A stretch of 19,165 nt of DNA from an uncultured Bacilli bacterium (GCA_944359735.1 CALVTA010000015.1:1-19165), one strand, 5' to 3'; positions 6,931 through 14,426 are shown, counted from the first letter of the stretch. Numbers and translations are program-made. Notes: generated by a model not told the origin, from the sequence alone.

Positions 6931-8037
6931 GCTTTTTTTTGCTTTTGGTTCTTTCTTGATTACTTCACCTACTTTTTCGATAATATTATCTGTAACTTCT
7001 TTATTTTTTTTAGAAATTACTGTTGTCCTTAGAACAAACCAAACAACTATTATAAATATTATTATGTATAATATTTTCCCCATAAATGGATCTTTTAAAG
7101 AATAAAAGATGGAAGCAAAGGCAAAAAGAAAGTTAAATCCATATATAATTAAAACTGTTGTTCTTTGTGAAAAATTCATTCCTAGTAATTGATGATGGAT
7201 ATGTTCCTTATCTGGAGAAAATGGAGCTTGATGTTTTAGAAGTCTTCTTATTATAGCAAAAAGAGTATCTAAAATTGGAATACCTAAAATCATAAGTGGT
7301 ACAAATAAGCTTGTTAAAGCAGGTCCTTTAAATTCTAAAAGAGTTATAACTGCTATCATAAAGCCTAGATACATGGCACAATCTCCACAAAAAATTTTAG
7401 CTGGATAGAAGTTATGTAATAGAAATCCTAGAGTTGCTCCTAACATAATAAAAGTTAAAATCATAACAAGACTTCCACTACGGCCTTGAAAAAAGCCTAT
7501 AATACCTATAGTTAAAAAGAAAATACTACTTATACCTCCACTTAAGCCATCTAGACCATCTATTAAGTTTATTATGTTAGTACATGCTACTATAAAAAGA
7601 ATTGTTAATGGATATGAAAAGTAACCAAAATTCAGTGTATAACCAAAAGCTGTAATATTATTTAGAATAAATCCTCCATAAAAAACTAAAATAGAAGCAG
7701 CAATTATCTGACCAATTAATTTAGTTCTTGCTTTAATAGATTTAATATCATCTGCAATGCCTGTTAAAATTATAATAAAACTTCCTATTAGTATAGAATT
7801 CATTTGAACACTTTCTGTCCCAAATAGCATATAACCAATTAAAAATGCTAAAAATATTCCTACTCCTCCTAATTTAGGAATCTCTTTTGTATGAATATGG
7901 CGATGTCCTTCGTCTGTTCTCGGTATATCAATAGCACCTATATGTTTTGCTATTCTTTTCATAAATGGCATTATTAATGCTGAACAAATAAATGTTGTTA
8001 TGACTATTTTTAGAGTCTCTATTATTTGTTGATTCAT
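6913..8037 (-). CDS. tagO: Undecaprenyl-phosphate GlcNAc-1-phosphate transferase (TagO/WecA family)
   Basis: It loads a sugar-1-phosphate onto undecaprenyl phosphate, the first membrane step of teichoic acid and other wall polymers. The 374-residue polytopic protein (about ten hydrophobic helices) has the family motifs in order: DIPRTDEGHRHIHTKEIPKLGG (shortened here: DIPRTD near 38 and PKLGG near 55), GIADDIKSI, NIINLIDGLDGLSGG, and the cytoplasmic PDKEHIHHQLL histidine motif of the GlcNAc-type enzymes. The catalytic loop reads FCGDCAMYLGF, one residue shorter than the usual GDSGS-x-FLGF pattern. The C-terminus is a Lys-rich tail. GAGGAAG lies before the ATG. It is flanked by mbl and has its own promoter and terminator. 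Confidence 0.88.
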   Translation of the reverse strand: MNQQIIETLKIVITTFICSALIMPFMKRIAKHIGAIDIPRTDEGHRHIHTKEIPKLGGVGIFLAFLIGYMLFGTESVQMNSILIGSFIIILTGIADDIKSIKARTKLIGQIIAASILVFYGGFILNNITAFGYTLNFGYFSYPLTILFIVACTNIINLIDGLDGLSGGISSIFFLTIGIIGFFQGRSGSLVMILTFIMLGATLGFLLHNFYPAKIFCGDCAMYLGFMIAVITLLEFKGPALTSLFVPLMILGIPILDTLFAIIRRLLKHQAPFSPDKEHIHHQLLGMNFSQRTTVLIIYGFNFLFAFASIFYSLKDPFMGKILYIIIFIIVVWFVLRTTVISKKNKEVTDNIIEKVGEVIKKEPKAKKSKNRVK

Positions 8038-8060
8038 AGTTCTTCCTCTTTTCTAAAATA

Positions 8061-8089
8061 ATTATAACAAGTAAAAAATAGTTTTACAA
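8061..8089 (-). promoter_or_regulatory. tagO promoter
   Basis: Minus strand TTGTAA (8089-8084), 17-base spacer, TATAAT (8066-8061) preceded by TGT, an extended -10. A second TGTTATAAT at 8149-8141 lies right behind the mbl terminator and may be an additional upstream start. Confidence 0.65.
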
Positions 8090-8160
8090 CCATCATAAAT
8101 ATTAGTTTTAAAGTTATTTTATATTTTCTCCTCTTTTCATATTATAACAAAGTTTAAGGA

Positions 8161-8186
8161 AAAGAAAAAGCCACATTGTAGTGACT
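8161..8186 (-). terminator. mbl terminator
   Basis: Minus strand AGTCAC / GTGGCT stem (one wobble) with a six-base loop, then TTTTTCTTTT. The left arm overlaps the stop codon of mbl. Confidence 0.75.
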
Positions 8187-9177
8187 AATTATCTTCTAAT
8201 AATCTAACGTTGTCTAATAACACACCAGTTCCTTCAACAACACAAGTTAACGGGCTATCAGCAATCAAAACTGGTACTTTCAATTCCTTTTTTAAAACCT
8301 CATTTAAACCTTTTAACATTGAACCACCACCTGTTAAAACAATACCTTTTTCCACAATATCTGCTGATAACTCAGGTGGAGTTTGTTCTAAAACATTAGT
8401 TGCTGCTTTTATAATTTTATCAATTGATTCATGTAAAGCTGTTTCTGTTTCTGTTTCATTTATTTCAATAGTATTAGGTAATCCTGTTACTAAATCTCTT
8501 CCTCGTACCTCTAATTTATTCTTTTTATCCGGTTCATAAAGATTAGCAAAGTCTATTTTTATATCTTCTGCTGTCTTTTCTCCTATTAGTAACTTATATT
8601 TTTCTTTAATATATTTAACTATATCTTGATCAAAGACATTACCTGCTATTCTTATAGATGAGCTGCTAACAATATCATTTAAAGAAAGAATTGCTATATC
8701 TGTTGTCCCACCACCAATATCTATTACCATATTAGCACTAGGTTTAGAAATATCCATACCTGCTCCTATAGCAGCTACTTTTGGTTCTTCTTCTAGAAAT
8801 ACTTTTCTGGCTCCAGTACGCTCTGCTGCTTCTTTTATAGCATTTTTCTCAACTGGAGTTACATTGGTAGGACAACATATCAATATTCTAGGCCTTGATA
8901 AAAAATTTCTAGCATGTATTTTTCTAATAAAATAATCTAACATTATTTCCGTAATCTCAAAATCAGCTATTACACCATCTTTCATAGGTTTAATAGCTTT
9001 CACTTTCTCTGGAGTCCTTCCTAGCATTTCACTGGCTTCCTTACCTACTGCTACTACTTTTTTATTATCCGTGTCGATAGCTACAACACTAGGTTCATTT
9101 AAAACGATTCCTTCTCCTTTTATATAAATTAAAACATTTGCTGTTCCTAAATCAATACCAATATCTTTTGATAGCAT
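8185..9177 (-). CDS. mbl: MreB-family actin homologue, probably Mbl
   Basis: This bacterial actin forms membrane-bound filaments that steer lateral wall synthesis. All nucleotide-binding motifs are present: phosphate-1 GIDLGTANV (7-15), phosphate-2 VIDIGGGTTDIAIL (151-164), and the adenosine motif GIVLTGGGSMLKGL near the end. At 330 residues it is full length. MreB, Mbl and MreBH cannot be separated on motifs alone; position next to spoIIQ matches Bacillus, where mbl follows spoIIQ and spoIIID, while mreB would sit with mreC and mreD. spoIIID is not between them here. The ATG is preceded by AAAGGACGTGAG. Confidence 0.9.
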   Translation of the reverse strand: MLSKDIGIDLGTANVLIYIKGEGIVLNEPSVVAIDTDNKKVVAVGKEASEMLGRTPEKVKAIKPMKDGVIADFEITEIMLDYFIRKIHARNFLSRPRILICCPTNVTPVEKNAIKEAAERTGARKVFLEEEPKVAAIGAGMDISKPSANMVIDIGGGTTDIAILSLNDIVSSSSIRIAGNVFDQDIVKYIKEKYKLLIGEKTAEDIKIDFANLYEPDKKNKLEVRGRDLVTGLPNTIEINETETETALHESIDKIIKAATNVLEQTPPELSADIVEKGIVLTGGGSMLKGLNEVLKKELKVPVLIADSPLTCVVEGTGVLLDNVRLLEDN

Positions 9178-9202
9178 TATCTCACGTCCTTTTACTGTTA
9201 AT

Positions 9203-9231
9203 ATTTTAACAAAAATATAATATAATGTAAA
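9203..9231 (-). promoter_or_regulatory. mbl promoter
   Basis: Minus strand TTTACA (9231-9226), exactly 17 bases, then TAAAAT (9208-9203) preceded by TGT. One mismatch in each box, plus an extended -10; start near 9196 and a leader of about 20 bases. Confidence 0.7.
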
Positions 9232-9243
9232 TTATTTTCTTAG

Positions 9244-9268
9244 AAAAAAACGGCTTTTACTCCGTTTC
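9244..9268 (-). terminator. spoIIQ terminator
   Basis: Minus strand AAACGG / CCGTTT stem with an eight-base loop, followed by seven T in total. It takes in the spoIIQ stop codon and isolates the sporulation gene from mbl. Confidence 0.8.
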
Positions 9269-9970
9269 TTCATTAGTGTTAGTATTTTCTTCGGTTTCTT
9301 CTGTAGTTGTGTTTTCCTTAGTTGTTTGGTTTTCTTCTGTTTCACCAATTACCTGATCAAAATATTTACTAGGATCAACTATTTCTCCAGATTTATATAA
9401 CTCAAAATGTAAATGGTTACCTAAATCTTGATCAATAGTGTTAGTACCACTTTTACCTATTACTTGACCTTGAGTAACGGTATCATTCTTTTTAACAGAT
9501 ACTTCACTTAAACTTTGATAACTACTAATGAAGTCATTATCATGTTTTATTTCGACAATTGTACCAAGAAGTTCATCTTCTCTTACATCAACTACGGTAC
9601 CATCTAGAACTGCTACTACATCAAAAGGATCAGTTAGACCAAAGTCCATCCCTGAATTTTGAATGTAGGTGTTTTCATGATAAAGAATTGATTTCTCCTG
9701 AGAAGCATTATCAGCTTGATAGTCATAAAAGTATTTAAGTGTTTCTACTTGATCATTTGTATATGGTTTTACCATCTTTGTTTCTTCTTTAATTACTTCT
9801 TGATCTTCTTTATCATCAATTATGGAAGAGTTAACATATTCAATATCTTCTTCTGTTTCATTGTTAGCTTGCATATTTTGACTTACAAAGAACGCTCCCA
9901 TACCAGTTAGAGAAAAAGCAATTAAATAAGCACCGATTATAACACCTTTTTTTAATCTTAATTTTTTCAT
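9257..9970 (-). CDS. spoIIQ: Stage II sporulation protein Q (degenerate M23/LytM domain)
   Basis: In spore formers SpoIIQ is made in the forespore and joins SpoIIIAH across the intermembrane space, forming the channel needed for engulfment and sigma-G activity. The product has a basic N-terminus and one membrane helix (about 9-30), a charged linker, then a LytM domain (about 95-205) with FDVVAVLDGTVVDVREDELL and YQSLSEV as in Bacillus SpoIIQ. HLH (186-188) is kept, but the first metal ligand is Asn105 where active M23 peptidases have His (NSGMD), so it is probably a non-catalytic scaffold like the Bacillus protein. The tail (about 210-237) is a Thr/Glu/Asn-rich repeat. ATG 9970 follows GAGGTGG; the ATG at 9985 overlaps that site. 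Confidence 0.88.
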   Translation of the reverse strand: MKKLRLKKGVIIGAYLIAFSLTGMGAFFVSQNMQANNETEEDIEYVNSSIIDDKEDQEVIKEETKMVKPYTNDQVETLKYFYDYQADNASQEKSILYHENTYIQNSGMDFGLTDPFDVVAVLDGTVVDVREDELLGTIVEIKHDNDFISSYQSLSEVSVKKNDTVTQGQVIGKSGTNTIDQDLGNHLHFELYKSGEIVDPSKYFDQVIGETEENQTTKENTTTEETEENTNTNEETE

Positions 9971-9989
9971 TATCCACCACCTCATTAAG

Positions 9990-10022
9990 AGTTTTAACGA
10001 AAATGAAAAAATTATACTTTAT
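9990..10022 (-). promoter_or_regulatory. spoIIQ upstream region with ambiguous promoter
   Basis: The minus strand has TATAAT (10016-10011) with only a poor T-rich -35. The same bases contain GTATA, which is the -35 pattern of sigma-F, and CGTTAAAAC follows 13 bases later as a poor match to a sigma-F -10. Forespore control is expected for spoIIQ from other species, but the sequence does not settle it. Confidence 0.25.
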
Positions 10023-10101
10023 TTTTTGTAATTTAAAAACAAAATTATTTGCTTTTTCTAATTTTAGTATATTCTCTTTTTTTTAAAATAATAATGTTTT
10101 A

Positions 10102-10299
10102 TTAAAAAATAAGCGCTGATTGATAAATATCATATATAAAGTTAGTCACTAAATATATTAATGAAATTGCCAAAAAGAAATTAAAAACCCTTGCTTGCCA
10201 AATCTTATTTTTTTTAAAAATAGAATTAATATTAATTGAGTCTAAACTCCATATAACGATGATTGTAATTATTAAATATAAAAAATATTTGCCACTCAT
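10102..10299 (-). CDS. ywzB: DUF1146 small membrane protein (YwzB family)
   Basis: A 65-residue protein with two membrane helices (about 4-20 and 40-58) around a basic loop. The loop IFKKNKIWQARVFNFFLAIS closely follows the KKN-x-x-x-QAR core that defines the DUF1146/YwzB family, whose function is unknown. In Bacillus the gene lies between the ATP synthase operon and murAA-spoIID-spoIIQ, and here it again precedes spoIIQ. The ATG overlaps the TGA of rpiB (ATGA), and its GAGGT site lies inside rpiB, so the two are co-translated. No clear terminator follows. Confidence 0.85.
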   Translation of the reverse strand: MSGKYFLYLIITIIVIWSLDSININSIFKKNKIWQARVFNFFLAISLIYLVTNFIYDIYQSALIF

Positions 10300-10736
10300 T
10301 TTTTTACCTCATATTCTTTTATTTTATTTACTCTTCTAATATGTCTTTCTTCATTAGAAAATGGAGTTGAAATAAAAGTTATAATTAAATTATAAGCACA
10401 ATCTAAATCCATATTTTCATTTAAACAAATAATATTGGCATCATTATCATTTCTAGTTTCTTTAGCATCTTCTATAGTCAAAACTCTTGCAGCGCGTATT
10501 CCCTTTACTTTATTACAAGCGATAGATATTCCTATACCGCTGCCACAAATTGCAATACCAAAATCTACTTCTTTATTAGTTAAGGATTCTCCTAATTTAA
10601 AAGCATAATCAGGATAATCAACATTTTTTAAGCCTTTCGCTCCATAATCTATAATTTCATAATCTTTTTGTAATTTTTCTTTTAATTGTTCTTTTAATTT
10701 ATAACCTCTATGATCATTAGTTATTCCTAACCTCAT
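10296..10736 (-). CDS. rpiB: Ribose-5-phosphate isomerase B (RpiB/LacAB family)
   Basis: RpiB interconverts ribose 5-phosphate and ribulose 5-phosphate in the pentose phosphate pathway. The 146-residue protein shows the family start RLGITNDHRGY, the catalytic Cys64 in ICGSGIGISIACNK, and the phosphate-binding end ERHIRRVNKI. It differs from the E. coli enzyme at the ring-opening histidine: the R-x-H-N-D motif reads R-N-D-N-D (Asp97 in place of His), and the CGTG loop is CGSG. The substrate could therefore be a different sugar phosphate (inference). AAGGAGG precedes the ATG. It forms an operon with ywzB and follows a 230-base leader. Confidence 0.9.
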   Translation of the reverse strand: MRLGITNDHRGYKLKEQLKEKLQKDYEIIDYGAKGLKNVDYPDYAFKLGESLTNKEVDFGIAICGSGIGISIACNKVKGIRAARVLTIEDAKETRNDNDANIICLNENMDLDCAYNLIITFISTPFSNEERHIRRVNKIKEYEVKK

Positions 10737-10764
10737 TTATTTAGCCTCCTTAAAACTAGTGTAC

Positions 10765-10790
10765 CTCCCATAGCTTGATTGAAATGGGAG
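10765..10790 (-). repeat. GC-containing hairpin in the rpiB leader
   Basis: Minus strand CTCCCAT / ATGGGAG is a perfect seven-base stem with a 12-base loop, 15 bases before the AAGGAGG site of rpiB. No U-run follows, so it is not a terminator. It may control stability or translation; I do not recognise it as a known riboswitch. Confidence 0.4.
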
Positions 10791-10807
10791 TAATCTATAT
10801 AGTAATC

Positions 10808-11026
10808 TTATATTTGTAATTTCATTTTATAATTTAATTCTTCTAATTCGCTAATATTATTATGCAGTAAATCAAAAGAAGTTAGTTCTATTTTAATACT
10901 TCTTTTTAAAACATATAATTTTTTTGTTGTTAAATTTTCTAAACTTTACAAGTATTTTTCATATGGATTTCTATTATTATAAGATAATATGTCCTCCAAT
11001 GTTAATTCTTGTATATTATCTCTTTT
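10808..11026 (-). pseudogene. Broken reading frame of unknown origin in the rpmE-rpiB gap
   Basis: The 314 bases between rpmE and rpiB carry one minus-strand frame that is open for 72 codons except for a single TAA at 10948-10946. Before it the frame reads KRDNIQELTLEDILSYNNRN and ends EKYL; after it comes SLENLTTKKLYVLKRS, later ISELEELNYKMKLQI. The residues are protein-like (charged, coiled-coil-prone end), but there is no usable start codon. I do not recognise the family. Either a decayed small gene or a chance frame in AT-rich DNA. Confidence 0.3.
10976..11005 (-). promoter_or_regulatory. Probable rpiB-ywzB promoter
   Basis: Minus strand TTAACA (11005-11000), 18-base spacer, perfect TATAAT (10981-10976). 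It would make a leader of about 230 bases running through the broken frame and the hairpin at 10765-10790. No better promoter is seen closer to rpiB. Confidence 0.5.
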
Positions 11027-11038
11027 TTAAGTATAACA

Positions 11039-11064
11039 TAAAAAGAAGCTTTATGCTGCTTCTT
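11039..11064 (-). terminator. rpmE terminator
   Basis: Minus strand AAGAAGC / GCTTCTT stem with an eight-base loop, then TTTATG. The stem begins in the last rpmE codons. Confidence 0.75.
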
Positions 11065-11266
11065 CTTGTTTAATTCCATATTTTCTATTAAACTTCTCTA
11101 CTTGGCCAGCTTTAGATGCTCTTCCTTGTTTTCCTGTATAGAATGGATGACAATTCGAACATACTTCGACACTAAGTTCGTCTTTATTAGACATTACTTC
11201 AAATGTAGCACCACAAGCACAAGTTACTTTGCAAGGTCTATAATTTGCTGGATTATTTTTTGCCAT
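11051..11266 (-). CDS. rpmE: 50S ribosomal protein L31, zinc-binding type
   Basis: L31 sits in the bridge between the 50S and 30S subunits. The 71-residue product has the zinc ligands of the type A form: Cys16 and Cys18 (TCACG) and Cys36 and Cys39 (CSNCHPFYTGKQG). The end EKFNRKYGI is typical of Firmicutes L31. I start at the ATG at 11266, seven bases after AAAGGAGAG; the ATG at 11302 would put twelve residues unknown in the family in front and overlap nothing useful. A small ATGATA / TATCAT hairpin lies just ahead of the binding site. The gene is monocistronic. Its acidic end QEEAA is unremarkable. Confidence 0.95.
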   Translation of the reverse strand: MAKNNPANYRPCKVTCACGATFEVMSNKDELSVEVCSNCHPFYTGKQGRASKAGQVEKFNRKYGIKQEEAA

Positions 11267-11319
11267 TATTATCTCTCCTTTCGCCATGATATTTGTTATC
11301 ATAGAAATTATTACTTATA

Positions 11320-11348
11320 TAATTAAAATATAAGCAAAGTAATTCGCT
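11320..11348 (-). terminator. Weak terminator after the SGNH-like gene
   Basis: Minus strand GCGAA / TTTGC stem (one wobble) with a four-base loop, followed by TTATATTTTAATT. Short stem and interrupted U-run; the region must also hold the rpmE promoter, which I cannot place. Confidence 0.3.
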
Positions 11349-11366
11349 ACTTAATATATCAAATAT

Positions 11367-12098
11367 TTAAGATTTTGGCAAGTAATTTTCAATGATTTCT
11401 GTTGCAATAGCTTCATAAGCTATTGTTGATGGATAAATACTTGTAGGATTTGAAAGATAAGATTTATTTTTTTGAAAAATATTATAGGTATCTAAATAGT
11501 TAATATCATATTTTTTAGCTAATTCTTTGGTTTTAGTAATTAAATAAGAATAGAGTCTTTTAACTACTAAATTTTCTTTTTTAAAACAATTATAATAACC
11601 AATAAATATAATTTCATCTTTAGCATACTTTCTTAGTTCCTGAAAGAGAGTATCTAATTCTGTTATTGTCTCATCTACGATGTTTGATATTTCTTTATTA
11701 CTCATAGTTTCTACAGAAGTTGTGGATAAAGTTATTTTAGTTAAAATATCTGTCATTCCTATTGATAAAGTTATTAAATTAGATTCGCGGAGACATTTTT
11801 TTAACGATAAGTTTTTATTATCTTTTATTATAGTCTGATTTAATTTAAGACTATCAATTAAATCAGAAACTCTACTATTACTAGCAGAAAAATCATTATT
11901 ATAAGATTTTAATAGATCTTTATCACGTAAATAATTTGCTAAATATGTACTATATCCGTAATCTGTATTTCCATTAGCATCTATTCCAACGCTTAAAGAA
12001 TCACCTATAGCTAAATAGTTTATTTTATCTGAATGATTAAAGTAATAAATAAGGTATACTAAGAAGACAATTAAAACTAAACATAGTATTTTTTTCAC
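11367..12098 (-). CDS. Membrane-anchored SGNH/GDSL-like protein with altered catalytic residues
   Basis: A 243-residue protein with an N-terminal membrane helix (about 3-20) and an extracellular SGNH-hydrolase fold. Block I is intact (AIGDSLSVG, Ser34), and block II is recognisable (SASNSRVSDL, 71-80). The block III motif G-x-N-D reads GMTD (114-117), with Thr for the oxyanion Asn. The block V D-x-x-H is replaced by TSIYPS, putting Tyr222 where the catalytic His should be. It resembles the YpmR-type lipase/esterase group of Bacilli, but activity is doubtful. It starts at GTG 12098 with GGAGG nine bases upstream, directly behind a terminator. Its role at the cell surface is unknown. Confidence 0.8.
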   Translation of the reverse strand: MKKILCLVLIVFLVYLIYYFNHSDKINYLAIGDSLSVGIDANGNTDYGYSTYLANYLRDKDLLKSYNNDFSASNSRVSDLIDSLKLNQTIIKDNKNLSLKKCLRESNLITLSIGMTDILTKITLSTTSVETMSNKEISNIVDETITELDTLFQELRKYAKDEIIFIGYYNCFKKENLVVKRLYSYLITKTKELAKKYDINYLDTYNIFQKNKSYLSNPTSIYPSTIAYEAIATEIIENYLPKS

Positions 12099-12112
12099 TT
12101 TATTAAACCTCC

Positions 12113-12156
12113 AAAAAAGACTAGAGTCATATATTATATTTATATTTCTCCAGTCC
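12113..12156 (-). terminator. fba-murA terminator placed against the next gene's ribosome binding site
   Basis: Minus strand GACTGGAG / CTCTAGTC stem (one wobble) with a 21-base AT loop, followed by TTTTTT and then immediately the GGAGG of the SGNH-like gene. The loop contains TATAAT, a possible -10 box, but with no good -35. The element could be a terminator, an attenuator, or both. Confidence 0.6.
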
Positions 12157-12189
12157 TTTATTTAGCACTATTTTTAGTTTTTTAAAAAT

Positions 12190-13443
12190 TTATACTTCTT
12201 TAAGTTCTAGTTTTGCTCCTACTTCTAGTAATTTTTCTACTATATTTTCATAGCCTCTTAAAATATGTTCTACATTAGTTATTCTAGTAGTACCACTTGC
12301 CATTAGTCCAGCTATGACTAAAGAGGCTCCAGCTCTAAGGTCTGTTGCTACTACATCAGTTCCTGTTAGTTTTGTTGGTCCAATTATAGTAGATGTTTGA
12401 GTCTTTACTCTAATATCAGCTCCCATTTGATTTAAATATGGTATATGCATAAAACGATTTTCATAAATTGTTTCTTCTATTTTACTTCTACCTCTACACA
12501 TAGTAAGAAGAGGAGTGAGTGGTTGTTGAAGATCTGTAGCAAAACCTGGGTAGGTTTGAGTCTTAACATTTACAGGTTTATAGTTTTTACTGCTACTTAC
12601 AATTATGTAGTCAGTTCCTATATCAAGAAATACACCCATTTCTTCTAATTTACTAGTTAGGGCTTCAATATGTTCAGGAATAATGTTAGAAATTTTTAGG
12701 TTATTACCAACAGCTGCTCCTAATATTACATAAGTGCCCGCTTCTATACGGTCTGGTATTACTTCATGAAAGCATTTACCTAACTTTTCAACACCTACTA
12801 TTTCAATACTACTAGTTCCTGCACCTCTTATTTTAGCCCCCATATTATTTAAAAGAGTTGCTACATTTACAATTTCTGGTTCTTTAGCAGCATTATCAAT
12901 TATTGTTGTTCCTTTAGCTAGTACAGCTGCTAACATAATATTTATAGTAGCTCCTACACTAGCAAAATCCAAATAAATATTAGCACCCTTTAAGTCTTTA
13001 GCTTCTACAGTATAAATATTATCCTTGTTAGTTACAGTAGCTCCTAAAGCCTCAAATCCTTTTAAGTGTAAATTAATAGGTCTTGCACCAATAGAACAAC
13101 CACCAGGTAGAGCCATCGTCACTTTCTTATATTTACCTAATAATGCTCCCATGAAATAATATGAGGCTCTTAGTTTTTTAGTATACATACTAGGAATTTC
13201 TTTATTTTCCATATTTACACTATTTATAACAAGGCTTTCTGTGGCTCTTTTCACATCTACATTTAAAAATTCTAATATCTCGCATAAAGCTGATGTATCT
13301 GTAATATCAGGAACATTGCAGATAGTTACTTCTTCAGTAGAAAGAATTGCAGCAGGAATGAGTGCAACAACACTATTCTTAGATCCACTTATTCTTATCG
13401 TACCGTTAAGAGGATTACCTCCTTTTATTTCTAGCATTTTCAT
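12190..13443 (-). CDS. murA: UDP-N-acetylglucosamine 1-carboxyvinyltransferase MurA
   Basis: MurA transfers enolpyruvate from PEP to UDP-GlcNAc, the committed step of peptidoglycan synthesis and the fosfomycin target. The 417-residue protein has the expected start (LEIKGGNPLNGTIRISGSKN), the active-site Cys116 in ALPGGCSIGARPI, PDRIEAGTY, YPGFATDLQQP with the conserved Asp, and DLRAGASLVIAGL near the end. Cys rather than Asp at 116 predicts fosfomycin sensitivity. It lies 24 bases after fba, in the position of the second Bacillus copy (murAZ, near fbaA and tal). The ribosome binding site is weak (no clear AGGAGG; AGTGATT only), so expression may depend on coupling with fba. Confidence 0.97.
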   Translation of the reverse strand: MKMLEIKGGNPLNGTIRISGSKNSVVALIPAAILSTEEVTICNVPDITDTSALCEILEFLNVDVKRATESLVINSVNMENKEIPSMYTKKLRASYYFMGALLGKYKKVTMALPGGCSIGARPINLHLKGFEALGATVTNKDNIYTVEAKDLKGANIYLDFASVGATINIMLAAVLAKGTTIIDNAAKEPEIVNVATLLNNMGAKIRGAGTSSIEIVGVEKLGKCFHEVIPDRIEAGTYVILGAAVGNNLKISNIIPEHIEALTSKLEEMGVFLDIGTDYIIVSSSKNYKPVNVKTQTYPGFATDLQQPLTPLLTMCRGRSKIEETIYENRFMHIPYLNQMGADIRVKTQTSTIIGPTKLTGTDVVATDLRAGASLVIAGLMASGTTRITNVEHILRGYENIVEKLLEVGAKLELKEV

Positions 13444-13467
13444 AATTAATCACTACTTTCTTAATCA

Positions 13468-14343
13468 TTATATTATATTACTTTTTTCAATTTTGGAACT
13501 AATATGATTAGGATTAAATATATCTACAAGTTCATTTATTTTATCCTTTATAGCTTTTTCTCCACTACCAATTATTTTTCTTGGATCATAAATATTAGGA
13601 TTTTCTTTAGTAAAGTTTACTAAAGCCTTATGCCATGTTACTTGTAGTTCTGTATTTATATTTATTTTACTAATACCACAGTTGATGGACTTCTTTATCA
13701 TATCATAAGGAATTCCAGTACCTCCATGTAGTACTAAAGGAATTGATAAAGCTTCGTTTATTTGTTTCATTCTTTCAAAATCAAGGTTAGGTTCACCTTT
13801 GTAAAGTCCATGAACAGAACCAAGAGCTGGAGCTAGAGCATCTATGCCTGTTTTACTTATTTCTATACAATCTTCCAATGTTGCTCTAAATACATCGCCA
13901 TAAATATTATCTTCAGTACCACCTACATGGCCGACTTCTGCTTCTACTGACACCGCTTTAGGATGAGCATAATCTACTACTTCTTTAGTTATCTTTTTAT
14001 TAGTTTCTAAGTCATATTTGCTAGCATCAATCATAACAGAAGAAAAACCTGCATCAATTGCTTCTTTACAGCTTTCAAAACTACTTCCATGGTCTAAATG
14101 AAGACATACAGGAATAGTTATGTTTAGGTCTTTCATTAATCCTTCTACTAAAACTCTAACAGTATAAAAACCTCCCATATATTTTTTTGCGCCTTCACTA
14201 ACTCCTAAAATAACGGGAAGATTTAATTCTTGCATCTTTTCTAAAATGTATTTTGTCCATTCTAAATTATTAATATTAAAATGAGGAACTGCATATTTTT
14301 TTTCCTTTGCCATTTTTAAGATTTCATTAAAATTTACTAACAT
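13468..14343 (-). CDS. fba: Class II fructose-bisphosphate aldolase
   Basis: This zinc enzyme cleaves fructose 1,6-bisphosphate to glyceraldehyde 3-phosphate and dihydroxyacetone phosphate in glycolysis. The 291 residues contain the class II landmarks: LHLDHG (81-86, catalytic Asp84 and zinc His85), VSVEAEVGHVGG (131-142), LAPALGSVHGLYKG with zinc His178, LVLHGGTG with zinc His206, and the phosphate loop KININTELQ. Candidate starts are GTG 14352, ATG 14346 and ATG 14343. AAAGGTGAT is best spaced for ATG 14343, and MLVNFNEIL matches family starts. First gene of an operon with murA and behind the best promoter in the window. Closest in type to the FbaA/GatY group; FBA is favoured by the neighbours. 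Confidence 0.94.
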   Translation of the reverse strand: MLVNFNEILKMAKEKKYAVPHFNINNLEWTKYILEKMQELNLPVILGVSEGAKKYMGGFYTVRVLVEGLMKDLNITIPVCLHLDHGSSFESCKEAIDAGFSSVMIDASKYDLETNKKITKEVVDYAHPKAVSVEAEVGHVGGTEDNIYGDVFRATLEDCIEISKTGIDALAPALGSVHGLYKGEPNLDFERMKQINEALSIPLVLHGGTGIPYDMIKKSINCGISKININTELQVTWHKALVNFTKENPNIYDPRKIIGSGEKAIKDKINELVDIFNPNHISSKIEKSNII

Positions 14344-14363
14344 CATTATCACCTTTCATATAT

Positions 14364-14392
14364 ATCATAAGCAATTATATAGGGTTTGTCAA
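14364..14392 (-). promoter_or_regulatory. fba-murA promoter
   Basis: Minus strand perfect TTGACA (14392-14387), exactly 17 bases, TATGAT (14369-14364, one mismatch). Start near 14357, leader of about 14 bases. High constitutive output expected, which fits glycolysis. Confidence 0.8.
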
Positions 14393-14393
14393 A

Positions 14394-14426
14394 AGAAAAA
14401 GAAAGAAGTTGTCTTTCCTTTTTTTG
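14394..14426. terminator. Bidirectional terminator upstream of the fba promoter
   Basis: GAAAG / CTTTC stem with a seven-base loop flanked by A-runs on one side and T-runs on the other, so both strands read as stem plus U-run (TTTTTTT on plus, TTTTTC on minus). There is no recognised gene directly before it on either strand, only the open frame ending at 14452 on minus. It may insulate fba. Confidence 0.5.

Noticed and set aside
10075..10115. A/T-rich inverted repeat after ywzB as terminator
   Set aside because: The stem is imperfect, only A-T pairs, and no U-run follows on the minus strand.
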